From: Hirudo medicinalis | Lineage: Eukaryota > Annelida > Clitellata > Hirudinida > Hirudinidae | Reading direction: 5' to 3' | Length of the DNA: 34,089 bases | NCBI GenBank assembly: GCA_011800805.1 | Contig: MPNW01000193.1 | Span: forward strand, 220,826 to 254,914 | In this document: in pieces, positions 23,901 through 34,089 of the stretch | Layout: the number at the start of each line of letters is the position of its first letter | Numbering within the stretch: position 1 is the first letter of the stretch | Translations under genes and position numbers: made by a program | The notes under the pieces: generated by a model | Database searches by the model: none | What the model was told of the DNA's origin: nothing | Seen by the model: the letters and a program-made list of their open reading frames with translations, nothing else

Positions 23901-26882
23901 AATTATAGCTCATAATCGTAAGAAATTATTTATTTATTTGCTTCGTAATAGTAGCAATAATAATATAGATGCATTCCGTTTGGAATTGTTTAAATAAATC
24001 CTAAAAATTCGACTTCGGTGAGTGAGAGGAAACTAATTTGGGTTGATGAATGGTTGATGCCTGTTTTGAGAACAGAAGGCATGAGACTCACAATCTCTCG
24101 CAAGATGGAGTAGTACTGTACTTGATTTGTACTTGATAAGTTACAAGCACCTGCTTCATTCATGTATATCCCGGTTAGGGAGACAGGGAGCACAAACTCT
24201 TGCCGAACTATGTTTACAATTCGATTGAGACCATCCCAGCCTCTTAAATAATGCTCTCCATTGGCTGTCTTTTTTAACTCCTGCTATTTCTGGAAAATAG
24301 GTCTCCTTCCGGTTCATTGTTGCTCGGAAACCTGACTGCGTCTATCTTCTATCTACGTAGTTTTTTCCATGGAAATGTTTTTCTTGTTATTTCCGACAAA
24401 GAATACGATAAGACTGGAGGCTGCTCTGAGCCTGAAAGTGATGCAATCAACTTAGAACACTTAGTAGCGCAATCGTGTTTTGAAATTAGATCAATGGTCC
24501 ATAACTTACGAGGCCTACTATTTTACTGCGTAAAACACGCCATTGACAAAAACCCACGCAGGAAATGATGCTGACGGAACTGGTCAGACAAAACGCCATC
24601 TCTCCAACCATGGTGGACTTGCAAAGCCCCACCTCCGCCCACCCCAAATGTCACCCTTCGGGTCAGGGTCAACCTCAGCAGTATCATCATCATCACCAAC
24701 CACACCAGCAGCAGCAGACGATGATGATTGGAGCGGGAGGAGTCATGTGTGGCTCAATAGTTCCGAGTGGCATGGATTCCAATACTTTCTTACCCCAGAC
24801 CAATGTGCTTGACTCTCACATAAGACAGAACAGCACCGACAGCGGACTTGGTTGGTCTATGATTTATTATAATATCATAAATAATAATAATTGTGACTTT
24901 AACTAATGACTCTATTAATATAATATTAATAATATGTAAACATAATTATATAATATATTCGATTATAATATTAAAATATATAACAATAACATTATTATTA
25001 TTATTATTATTATAAATTAAACCATCTTTTCCAATTTTATTAAATCTACAAATAACACAACCCCATTTGTTTCGTCAGTAACAACTTATAAATATTCAAT
25101 CTCAGATAGAAATCAACATCTCGCTCACAATAAATACATTAACATGGCATCCACAATTTTCGAATAATTTACCTCTGTAATCCAGTGATCTCTAAACATA
25201 ATATATAATATATAATATTAATACATAATATATAAAAATAGCATCCATAATTTTCGAATAATTACTTCTCTAATCCAGTGATCTCTAAACTGCTCTTTTT
25301 AAGCTCTACATTAATCGATCGTAAAATGAGATAAAAAGAGATAAAAAAAAAAAGAAGAGATAAAAAAAAAGATAGAGATAAGATCATAAAAGAATAACTT
25401 CAGGGGAAAGTGGGTTAATGCACATTTGGCTTATAAGCTGGTAATTCAGTGAAAAACGCACTATTCGTTAAGCCATCCTTCAGTGCTTCTCAGATTTTTT
25501 CATCTCATAAATTTCCTGATCAGGAAGATGCTGAAAAGCGTTTGTTATTTTTCTGAACAGTAAATAGATATATAATTAAATAAATGTATAAAAATAGATA
25601 ATTTATCTCCAATTTGTTGTTGTTGTTGTTGATGAATTACGACTGATCGGAGACAATTTATTCTGTTTATTGTTGTTATCAACTCTCTGACTGCTGATGC
25701 TCTTGCGAAGAGAATCTGAAATAAAAGTGGAGGTCGTACGGATATAATAGCCCATATATCGTATACTAGTAGTAATAATAGTTATAACATCAATATCATA
25801 ATAATGATATTGGTAATGATGCTGATGATGCTGCTGCTGATGATGATGATGACGATGACGATGATAATGATTGATGATGATGATGATAATAATAATATTA
25901 TTAATGATAATAACATTAACTTTTTTTGTTTGTGTTTTAAAAAGTTGTACTTGCTCGAATTCATAAAAACTTTGCATGAAGAATTCAAAAACTTGACTGA
26001 GGATGTCGAAGAACTGAAAATGATTATCAGGACAACTGATAAATTGCTTGAAGCAAACAGAGGAACTTCAGAAACATCTGAAGGAAGTAAACAAAGTTTC
26101 AATCCAAAAGCTGTACGCAAACAAATTTTATACTAAACAGTGGATGAGCTTGTTTCAAAATAACAGACACCTCATCGCAAATGTTGGAAAGGTTCAGGGC
26201 TCAGGGGCAGACACTAGAACAGATGGAAATAAAACGAAAGACAAGAAGAGATAGAATAGCATCACATCATACAATTTGAAAGAAGATGTTACCAACTCCA
26301 AGTCTAAAGGCAAAGAACTTTTTTCAAAGCTCCTGAAGAAGTCACAAACAAAAAATGGATAAAAAGATTATTGAAATAGTCAGAATTGGTAAAAACGTTG
26401 CTTCGAAACTAAGACCTGTTCTGGTGAAGTTTGACAAACAAAGTACCAAGAACATGGAGCTGAACAACAACAGCAGGTTGAAAGATACTGAAATCTTCAG
26501 TAATGTTAACTTAAGCCTTGATTTGTCAAAGGAAGACAGGGAGGATTGCAAGAAATTGCTTGCAGATAAATTAAAAGAAGTCAACCAGAAGGGAGGAAGC
26601 AAGAGGTGGATCATAAGAATCAGAGGACAACCTGGGGCCTTCCACGCCATTGCTTCCAGAAGAAGAACAGTTGAATGAATTTAACAGAACTAGTACTTTT
26701 TTTGGTCTTTGAGTAGCTTTCGATTTTGGATTTATTGTGAATTGCACAGGTAAAGTTTGAGTTACTTAATTAAGTTCACTTCATTTTCAAAGTCCCGCGG
26801 AGATCTCGAGCCTTGTTGGGGGACTTTAGAATGAAATAAAAGAACAAAAGTAATAATAATAATAATATTATTAATAATATTA

Positions 26883-26914
<32 letters not shown>

Positions 26915-27532
26915 GATCAAATATTTATTTTTAACCTCTCGTCGGCTCATCTCAAGCGAATCGTCTTACACATGCACCAAAAATGTTTTTAACATTCGAT
27001 CTATCTTCTATCATCCGTTTGATGATGGTTGCTATGGTGATGATGACGATATATGATGATAGGGATGGTGCTTCTGCTGCTAATGATAATGCTGGTGATG
27101 ATAATGATCTATGGTGAAGGTGATGGCATGGCGATTGTGATTGCGATGGGGTGGTGATGATGATGATGGTGGTGGTGATGGTTGTGATGGTGATGATGAT
27201 GATGATGATGATGATGGCGGTGGTGGTGACGATGGCGATGGTGATGATATATTTAAAATATTAAAATAATATAATAATATAATTATTATTACCTCTAATT
27301 AATAAAATGATTATAATAATTAACAATACTAATTTTAAAAATAATAATAATTTAACATATTATTATTATTTATAATAATTATAACAATAATAATATTATT
27401 TAGGGCATGATTGCATAATTATGCCGGTTGTAATAAAATATTCTCCAGGAGGAATGGGAACAACCTACAGTCTGCCGAGAAGTCCGGAAGATTATCTGAG
27501 TAACGTGGATGAAGGTGATGCCAACGATGAGG
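15273..27532 (+). CDS. YAP: YAP/Yorkie-type Hippo pathway co-activator, C-terminus incomplete
   Basis: This is a transcriptional co-activator of TEAD factors controlled by LATS kinase. Exon 1 is 15273 to about 15697. It holds the TEAD-binding region (ILHVRGDSDSDLEALF, then RNRKLPASFFRPPEP, residues 16-61), a LATS/14-3-3 site HGRSISSP (Ser92), and the first half of WW1 (MPSWSACKNQRYYM). A possible exon at 17176-17223 may complete WW1. The next exon, 20995-21422, has long Gln runs and WW2 (LSPGWDQCMSTDGEMYFVN, then NTAIPYDHRM). Exon 21900-22093 holds a Leu/Glu-rich helix (FELQKLQKEKERLQHEQ). Exon 24562-24850 ends in HIRQNSTDSGLG, a second HxRxxS site. Exon 27449-27532 holds GMGTTYSLPRSPEDYLSNVD, the counterpart of human YAP SYSVPRTPDDFLNSVDE. 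Phases agree at every join from 20995 on. Oddities: WW1 has a short loop, and WW2 has Pro in place of its second Trp and Gln in place of the binding His. The human-type C-terminal FLTWL was not found. Family identity is secure. Whether it is the only YAP gene in the genome is unknown. Confidence 0.9.
16205..17165 (+). repeat. (ATC)n microsatellite interrupted by an assembly gap
   Basis: Near-pure ATC triplets with a few TCG and ACC variants flank both sides of a 526-base run of N. The gap was very likely caused by this repeat, so its true length is unknown. It lies in the first large intron of the YAP homologue. Poly-His, poly-Ser and poly-Met open frames across it are artefacts. Confidence 0.95.
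16450..16975. other. assembly gap (526 N)
   Basis: A run of N between two ATC arrays. A small exon of the YAP homologue could be hidden here. Confidence 1.
17176..17223 (+). CDS. YAP: possible YAP exon carrying the second half of WW1
   Basis: After a tttgcacctcag acceptor, the first base completes the codon left open by exon 1 (AA plus C gives Asn). The frame then reads TGLNIARWEITSEDK. The Asn-to-Trp distance is eight residues, the same as in human YAP WW1 (NHIDQTTTW). The His, the Thr run and the DPR motif are all absent. A GT at 17224 would leave two bases, which fits the phase of the exon at 20995, but gtctga is a weak donor. The reading depends on one Trp and on phases, so chance is possible. 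The true exon could instead sit in the gap. Confidence 0.3.
17502..17684 (+). repeat. composite minisatellite of GTGACATT and GTGACGTTA units
   Basis: Units of about 18-20 bp (gtggtgacattgtgacgtta and gtggtaaaaattgtgacgtaa) alternate and form a higher-order repeat of about 75 bp. The array contains several TGACGTTA or TGACGTAA octamers, close to CRE/ATF-type sites. It lies in an intron of the YAP homologue. Confidence 0.85.
18169..18266 (+). repeat. 22-bp minisatellite
   Basis: The unit tatttttcatacacttgtaa plus tg is repeated four times almost perfectly, with a fifth partial copy. Intronic to the YAP homologue. Confidence 0.9.
18800..18915 (+). repeat. diverged dispersed repeat, copy A
   Basis: It shares cacttcaggaac, tgcatgtcagag and further aligned blocks with 20334-20450. 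The two look like old copies of one mobile or duplicated element, related over roughly 115 bp with many substitutions. No terminal structure was recognised. Confidence 0.55.
20017..20247 (+). repeat. (GAT)n arrays with a single N join
   Basis: A short GAT array (about 20017-20063) and a long one (20137-20225) are separated by unique sequence and an N at 20136 directly before the long array. Array length at the join is unreliable. Confidence 0.9.
20334..20450 (+). repeat. diverged dispersed repeat, copy B
   Basis: Partner of 18800-18915, in the same orientation about 1.5 kb downstream in the same intron. Both contain catgtcagag and an A-rich end. Confidence 0.55.
20826..20905 (+). repeat. (GAT)n array just upstream of a YAP exon
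   Basis: A GAT tract that ends about 90 bp before the acceptor used for the WW2 exon at 20995. Confidence 0.85.
22801..23222 (+). mobile_element. probable non-autonomous Helitron
   Basis: The segment begins TCTGTAATATAAAA, directly preceded by A, and ends CTAG, directly followed by T. This is the 5'-TC, 3'-CTRR, A/T-target pattern of Helitrons. A hairpin (GGCTT at 23188-23192 with AAGCC at 23202-23206, extendable by wobble pairs) lies about 12 nt before the 3' end, as expected. A (GTCT)n tract near the 5' end resembles Helitron-family repeats in other invertebrates, from memory. No Rep/helicase coding is present, so it would depend on a partner element. It lies in a YAP intron and contains a tRNA-like module. 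Comparison with other copies would be decisive. Confidence 0.6.
23030..23100 (+). other. tRNA-like module inside the Helitron-like element
   Basis: gtgctcccgca at 23030-23040 pairs perfectly with tgcgggagcac at 23090-23100. Between them are a box-A-like tggtctgaga and a perfect internal box B, ggttcgagtcc (23076-23086). The implied molecule is too short, and no anticodon arm could be folded convincingly. It is therefore a tRNA-derived or decayed tRNA sequence, perhaps a SINE head, and not a working tRNA gene. Confidence 0.5.
24851..25940 (+). other. AT-rich YAP intron
   Basis: Long A/T and TTA-type low complexity. A motif close to gcatccayaattttcgaata, followed by an atccagtgatctctaaac match, occurs at about 25149-25198 and again at about 25241-25290, suggesting a short local duplication. 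No gene was recognised. Confidence 0.5.
25943..26678 (+). pseudogene. decayed LINE ORF1-like coding remnant
   Basis: Protein-like sequence is spread over shifted frames. At 25947-26134 there is a Lys/Glu-rich coiled-coil-like part (EEFKNLTEDVEELKMI). It continues in another frame to 26253, then as KEDVTNSKSKGKELFSK near 26280-26360. From 26355 it reads IIEIVRIGKN, RPVLVKFDKQSTKNMELNN, LKDTEIFSNVNLSLDLSKED and a TGA. A coiled coil followed by an RPVLVKF / LK.T.IF...DLS block is the usual layout of ORF1 proteins in many non-LTR retrotransposons. At least two frameshifts break it. No reverse transcriptase follows, so this is a dead 5' piece or a truncated insertion in the YAP intron. Confidence 0.6.
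27120..27250 (+). repeat. GAT/GGT-rich low-complexity tract
   Basis: Irregular gatgatggtggtgatg-type repeats in the intron upstream of the YAP exon at 27449. Confidence 0.85.
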
Positions 27533-27544
27533 GTAAGTTTCATC

Positions 27545-27740
27545 ATTTATTATGATGGTGATGGTGATAATGACGATGATGACGCCGACGGTGATGGTGA
27601 CGGTGACGATAATAATAATAATAATAATAATGATGATGAAGATGATGATGATGCTTCTGCTGCTGATGATGATTGTGGTGTTGATGGTGGTGATTGTGTT
27701 GGTGGTTGTGAGGATGATGATGACGATGACGATGACATTA
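27545..27740 (+). repeat. GAT/GAC-rich low-complexity tract after the YAP exon
   Basis: Degenerate GAT, GAC and AAT triplets begin within 15 bp of the donor at 27533. Acid-rich open frames through it are most likely repeat artefacts. Confidence 0.8.
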
Positions 27741-28586
27741 AAATGTTCTATTTTATTCCGGCCTTTACCGGCTTTGATTTAAATTTAATAATGATTAATA
27801 ATAAATTATCACCGTCATCGTTAATAATAAATTAATTACATAATCGTACAATGCATTTAAATTTGTCAACAACAACAAACATTACGTTGTCACTGATGGT
27901 CGAACATGTAAACGTCAGGTGAGCTGTTGTTCCCACTGCCGAGAAGATGATCTATACCTGCCATTTTATCTCACTTAATTTCTCTTATCACTTCAACACC
28001 TGCCCGTCGACTGATGTACAACCTTCACGAAATTACCTTTTGATTGATTGCAAAATCATTCTGACGTTTTGTTTTTATATATTTCTATTCGTACTCGCAG
28101 GAAATCCCACCAGTCTACGATATCACGGACGTATAAGATTAGCGTTTTCCAAATTGTTTTTCTCCTTCCATATCTCGAGATATGGAATTGCACCTTTGCA
28201 AGTGAATTGCCGGTGCATCTGGTGAATTGAAAGTCGTCTCTGAAGAATTCGTTCTCTTCTCTGATTTTTTAAAAGCAGATTACAGGAAATAAATGGTCCT
28301 AATTGATTTCTCATGCCTCTTTTTACCTGTGCATTCTCGGTGTAATTTTCATGAAAGTGAGCATGGAATAAGTTATATATTACATTATTATAATTATAAG
28401 TACGATTATAATATTGTCATTGTATTAATATAATTGTAAATTATGTATAGAATTATATTATTATTATTACTACTATTGTTGTAATAATAATACTTTATAA
28501 TATAACTAATATTTTAATGGTTTAACAATAAATATTAAGTGGATGGATGGATTGACGAATTGATCCTCATCATAAGTCACATATAT

Positions 28587-28633
28587 TCATGGATGGATGG
28601 ATGGATGGATGGATGGATGGATGGATGGATGGA
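28587..28633 (+). repeat. (ATGG)n microsatellite
   Basis: About eleven ATGG units. The complementary motif forms another array at 29559-29656, on the opposite strand. Confidence 0.95.
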
Positions 28634-29194
28634 AAGTAATGGCAGTAATAAACTTGTTTGTTAACAACCACATCATAATCCTAAATGTCAAACAACTTAT
28701 AAGTCTAAAGTCACTTGTTCTCGCTTCAAAGCATTTCCCCACTGGGGAAAAAAACTTGTTTTGGGGGAAGAGTGGGTAGACCTGAAACACCTGTGTAAAT
28801 ACAAGGAAGGTGCCTTTGGCTGGCGTTTGTTGTAGCGCTCAGGAAAGTACGTTTAAAAAAGAAGACTATTTTCTCTGAACTGTTACCTCCCTTCTACGGT
28901 ACAAGTGGTGGTAGAATGGAGCCATGTTGTTTTTTTGTGGTACTAACTCAGAGCTGTTCAGCGGTTAATCAAGAACTGTTGATGGATGCACGGATGAGAA
29001 GCAGTCGTCGGTCGAACTTTCCCGAACTTTTGCGGCTGTTTAACCCCAATAAATCTTTACGGACACTCGGCCCTTTTTGGCCGCAAATCGTGCTGTTCGA
29101 TCAGCGGACAGATGTTCGCCATCAGCTCGTCTCTCGATTCGAAGAAATTCTTTCCAGCAAGCTCCAACATGGGGCGATGCTGACCTATCTCATC

Positions 29195-29241
29195 CTCTCT
29201 CTCTCTCTCTCTCTCTCTTCCATCTCTCTCTCTCCCTCTCA
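29195..29241 (+). repeat. (CT)n microsatellite
   Basis: CT dinucleotide array with a central interruption. Confidence 0.95.
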
Positions 29242-29558
29242 TCCAGCCACACGGAGCTCAGTAGCGGCACGGGTTTAATTCGAAACACGGAAACATTGAC
29301 GATGAGGGAAATACCTGAACGCTCGCCGAGTAGTTCGTGTTTCACGTAATTTTGCAGAGGATTTCACGTAGAGGAATTGCATGGTGTGGTGGAGTTTTTA
29401 ACAAAACACAAAAAAAAAGAATGTTTCTGAAATTACTTTTTGAGCTGAAAATTGTTAGCAGACTTCACAGTCTTCATTTGAACACCGTTTTGGTCTTTTG
29501 TTTGCCTTACAGATGTTTAAAAAAAAAGCCTCTATTCGGCATTGTTCGTTAGAGATAT

Positions 29559-29656
29559 ATCCATTCATCCATCCATCCATCCATCCATCCATCCATCCAT
29601 CCATCCATCCCATCCATCCATCCATCCATCCATCCATCCATCCATCCATCCATCCT
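29559..29656 (+). repeat. (ATCC)n microsatellite next to a single N
   Basis: About 23 ATCC units with one phase slip near 29609, followed by an N at 29662. It is the reverse complement of the ATGG array at 28587-28633. Confidence 0.95.
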
Positions 29657-29789
29657 TTCATNTAATGTGCAAATAACATAATTAATAACAATAATTCTAA
29701 TTAACCACTTGTATTATTATAATAAGAATTGCAATAACAATTTGCTAATGCACAATAACATGTTATATAAATATCCCACAACTATAATT

Positions 29790-29790
29790 T

Positions 29791-29823
<33 letters not shown>

Positions 29824-29865
29824 GTCGTCGTCGTCGTCATCGTCATAATCATCATCATCATCATT
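29790..29865 (+). repeat. (ATC)n/(GTC)n tract
   Basis: ATC triplets with a GTC block. Poly-His frames here are artefacts. Confidence 0.9.
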
Positions 29866-29963
29866 TCATTATTCTCATCATTTGTCATTCCTTTTCCGTA
29901 CTATCACTCCACCTATGTTTTCCGTTGTTCAACTACAACTATGTTCTTACAATATGATCTCAG

Positions 29964-30018
29964 TTCTTCCAAAAGATGATCATCGGCAACAACAACAACA
30001 ACAACAACAACGAATGTA
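29964..30018 (+). CDS. YAP: possible further YAP exon (LPKDDHRQ plus Gln run)
   Basis: An acceptor (atatgatctcag) is followed by two bases that complete the codon left open by the exon ending at 27532. The frame reads [17 protein letters not shown] and then TAA. Human YAP has TLPSQQNRF at the equivalent distance after NSVDEMD. The reading could end at the TAA, giving a short C-terminus, or splice at the GT at 30016. The match is short and the Gln run may be a CAA microsatellite, so this is tentative. Confidence 0.35.
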
Positions 30019-30078
30019 ACTCTTCCTAACTTCTCTTTTTATCGCCCATGTCTATAGTATTAGCCATAATCATCGTCA

Positions 30079-30210
30079 TCATCATATTATCATCACCTAT
30101 CATTATCCTGATGACCATCATCGTCATCATCATTAACATCATCTTCATCATATTATCATCACCTATCATTATCCTGATGACCATCATCGTCATCATCATT
30201 ATCATCATCG
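30079..30210 (+). repeat. 66-bp tandem duplication within an ATC-rich tract
   Basis: tattatcatcacctatcatt followed by atcctgatgaccatcatcgt occurs twice, 66 bp apart and almost identical. It is a recent duplication of an imperfect ATC-rich unit. Confidence 0.85.
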
Positions 30211-31810
30211 TCGTGCTCAATCGATTGGTCGTTGAACGTCACGTGGCATGTTTACCTTCGACGAGTGAGGCATTTGCCGCGGCACGTGCAGGCGAGTTTT
30301 TCACCCGACCCAGATTCTGATTGGAGTTCGGCTGGAAATTGGGTCAGAGCAGGCGAACCGAGTGTCTTCGTGCAAAAAGCCTGTTTACGAAATGTCTTGA
30401 GAGTTTGCCTGAGAAATGAACGATGATATAAATAGATTCTCAAGCTATGCCTCTCTCCAAGAGCTTGTACATGCCAGGAAGATAACTATTCTGCCAATAA
30501 CTACTATGCCCACGTAATTCTCCCACCTTTGTTTTTACATATTTTTTCTTCTTCTCTACTTTCGCTTCTGGAAAATAAGTTGAGAGCAAATAAATCGCTC
30601 GGGTCGGGTTGGTGTGGGGGGGGATTGGAAATATTGGTTTGTTTGTTTATTTTTACTGAAGTCCCTTGCGTGACTGAGATGATTTGGACAGGAAATGTTG
30701 GCTTGAGGAGTGGCGTTTGTGACGTTCTAATTCTTTCATTTTTCAAAGAATTTTCATCGGTATAAAGCAAATCTGTCAGTTAAAAATGAAAGTAAAATCG
30801 CCACTAACTTCATAATTCAGAGAATTTCAAATTTTTGAAATCATCATCGTAATCATCATCTAGTCATGCGACGGAGATTAATCTGTGCGCTCAAAAATTT
30901 CTGAAATAGTCATGCAATACCAGTTCTTATTAGAACTAAAGTTCCATCATTTCATTTGAGATGGTCGATCCCTCGGATGAAAGTTTGACCAGACTCAACA
31001 ACAAGTGCGGAATTCTCTGCCAATACGAGGATAACCTTCCCTCGTTCTTTGTCGATAATTGAATGATAATTGATGGCCAGCCAAATGCTTCTTTTATCCA
31101 AAACATGACAACATTACGTCCGTGGTTGCACGGCTGAACAAAGCGAGTGCATTTTAAAGTCTCCTTTCATGACTTTCTCGATTGCCTGGGATTGTGGAAG
31201 TTGTTTCGAAACGAGGGATGTGTGTCTGTTTGCTCCACTTTAGACATTCATGAGATCTCTCATTTTTTTTTTTTTTGTGTTCTTTTTTTTTGACGTAAGT
31301 CGAACAGTTCGTGAGCCATCACTAGCAACAGTTTCCGGTCACATCATCTCTGGAGATATTTTTACTATAACATGTTCAGCCATTTGTTCCTCTAATGCTC
31401 ATCTGTTTACTTTAACAGTCTGACTGGCAGCAACACAAAAATTTGTTTTTCTTTTCAAATCAAAAGTCCATCCTTCATTCCTCCATTCCACGCATACACT
31501 CATTCCTCCCACTCAATTATGTCACCACCATCACCATCATAATCATCGTCATCATCGTGATAGACATCATCGTCGTAACCATCATCATCATCAACAGCAG
31601 GAGCAACATCATCATCATCGTCGTCATCGTCATCGTCGTCATCATCATCACCACCACAGTCACCATCGTTATCCTTGTGCTTGGTTTGACCCTAACAGGT
31701 TCAGTTGCGATGACATTCCGGTTGATATTGTTGTTTTTTGTGAAGTAATATTTGCTGTGGATTTGAAATTATTTAATTATATGCACGAATGCTAATGAGA
31801 TGTGAAATAC
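30211..31810. other. no gene recognised
   Basis: AT-rich unique sequence with an ATC-rich tract at about 31520-31660 and T-runs near 31265. A short reading from 30950 (EMVDPSDESLTRLNNK, ending PSFFVDN and TGA at 31062) has protein-like composition. It could be a terminal exon, but nothing identifies it. Confidence 0.4.
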
Positions 31811-31963
31811 CGAATACGAAGGGTCCGCTTGTCCAGTTGTATTTATCGTTGAAGTGGACATAAGAATTGTTGGGGTACCAGGCATGTGCAAAATTCAATT
31901 TTCCATTGTCGTTGAAANTTTTCAGAACCTGTCTGATTGCCATTTTAAAAGGCTCGGTGGCGA

Positions 31964-32061
<98 letters not shown>

Positions 32062-32365
32062 TTAAACTAGACTCTAAGTGACGTGAAATTCCCTTCCTTG
32101 TTTTCTCCAGGTAATATTAACAAGTGTAACTGTTTTACTCGAAAGACCAAACCATGAATGTATTTACGAAGTAAACAACCGTGAAAAACAATAATAACAA
32201 ATAATAAAACTATTTAAGAAGTAAACAACCGTGCAAAAAAAAAAATAATAACAAAACATGTTTGCATCAAATGCAACCTTCAGAATAAAATTGTCCATCA
32301 GTCCATTAATCAACATCCAATCAGTGGGTGATGCAGGACCGTTTGGAACACATGGAAGCAACGCT
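31811..32365 (-). CDS. two candidate exons of an unrecognised gene
   Basis: On the minus strand, a good acceptor (ccttttctacacag) opens an exon at 32365-32278 reading PNGPASPTDWMLINGLMD and FILK, ending at AAG|GT. A second exon, 31928-31811, starts after gacag in the matching phase and reads FNDNGKLNFAHAWYPNNSY, then VHFNDKYNWTSGPFVF, ending at G|GTATTT. The other frames of the second exon are closed. Two sequons (NNS, NWT) suggest a secreted or lumenal protein. I do not recognise the family. A (GTT)n array lies in the intron, and an N at 31918 affects one codon. A further phase-compatible minus-strand exon may lie at 33710-33651. Confidence 0.35.
31965..32060 (+). repeat. (GTT)32 microsatellite
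   Basis: A pure 96-bp GTT array. Poly-Val and poly-Leu frames over it are artefacts. Confidence 0.97.

Positions 32366-34089
<1,724 letters not shown>

Larger units (their letters stand above)
22094..24561 (+). other. YAP intron holding the Helitron-like element
   Basis: AT-rich intron between two supported YAP exons. Apart from the element at 22801-23222 no exon or RNA gene was recognised. The open frames in it lack domain similarity and splice context. Confidence 0.6.

Noticed and set aside
28102..28134. EIPPVYDITDV followed by a stop as the YAP C-terminus with a PDZ motif
   Set aside because: It needs phase 0, but the YAP exon ending at 27532 leaves one base, so the frame does not join.
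28916..29278. 120-codon open frame (LLRLFNPNKSLRTLGPFW)
   Set aside because: Protein-like in part, but it runs into the CT microsatellite and shows no recognisable family.
28587..29656. ATGG and ATCC arrays as inverted terminal repeats of a transposon
   Set aside because: Both are simple microsatellites, with no shared unique flank or target duplication.

Overview
This window is animal nuclear DNA. It has three spliced genes with GT-AG introns, long AT-rich introns, dense trinucleotide microsatellites (mostly ATC/GAT), an assembly gap (16450-16975) and single-N joins. Two of the three recognised products, a voltage-gated calcium channel beta subunit and a YAP/Yorkie-type co-activator, are animal genes. 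The beta subunit linker resembles protostome versions from memory, so I suspect a lophotrochozoan (annelid- or leech-like), but the sequence does not prove this.

Layout. 1-1540: AT-rich, with a possible last exon of an unrecognised upstream gene (1039-1263, AATAAA at 1373). 1543-8074, plus strand: ten exons of the calcium channel beta subunit (SH3, HOOK and guanylate-kinase-like core, then a Q/H-rich tail). The N-terminal exon(s) are not visible. 8075-11760: intergenic or 3'UTR, nothing recognised. 14304-11761, minus strand: a complete eight-exon GH27 alpha-galactosidase of 408 residues with a signal peptide. 15273-27532 and possibly beyond, plus strand: a YAP/Yorkie homologue, divergent from the galactosidase across about 970 bp. 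It keeps the TEAD-binding region, two LATS-type HxRxxS sites and the STDSGL/PRSPEDYL block, but its WW domains are badly degraded. Its large introns hold a probable non-autonomous Helitron with an embedded tRNA-like module (22801-23222), a frameshifted LINE ORF1 relic (about 25943-26678), two minisatellites and a diverged repeat pair. 28-34 kb: mostly repeats. Two or three phase-compatible small exons of an unrecognised gene lie on the minus strand at 33710-31811.

The three recognised genes have unrelated jobs: channel trafficking and gating, lysosomal glycan breakdown, and Hippo-pathway transcription. I see no functional cluster. The observation most worth following is the YAP homologue whose WW domains lack the residues that bind PPxY ligands.
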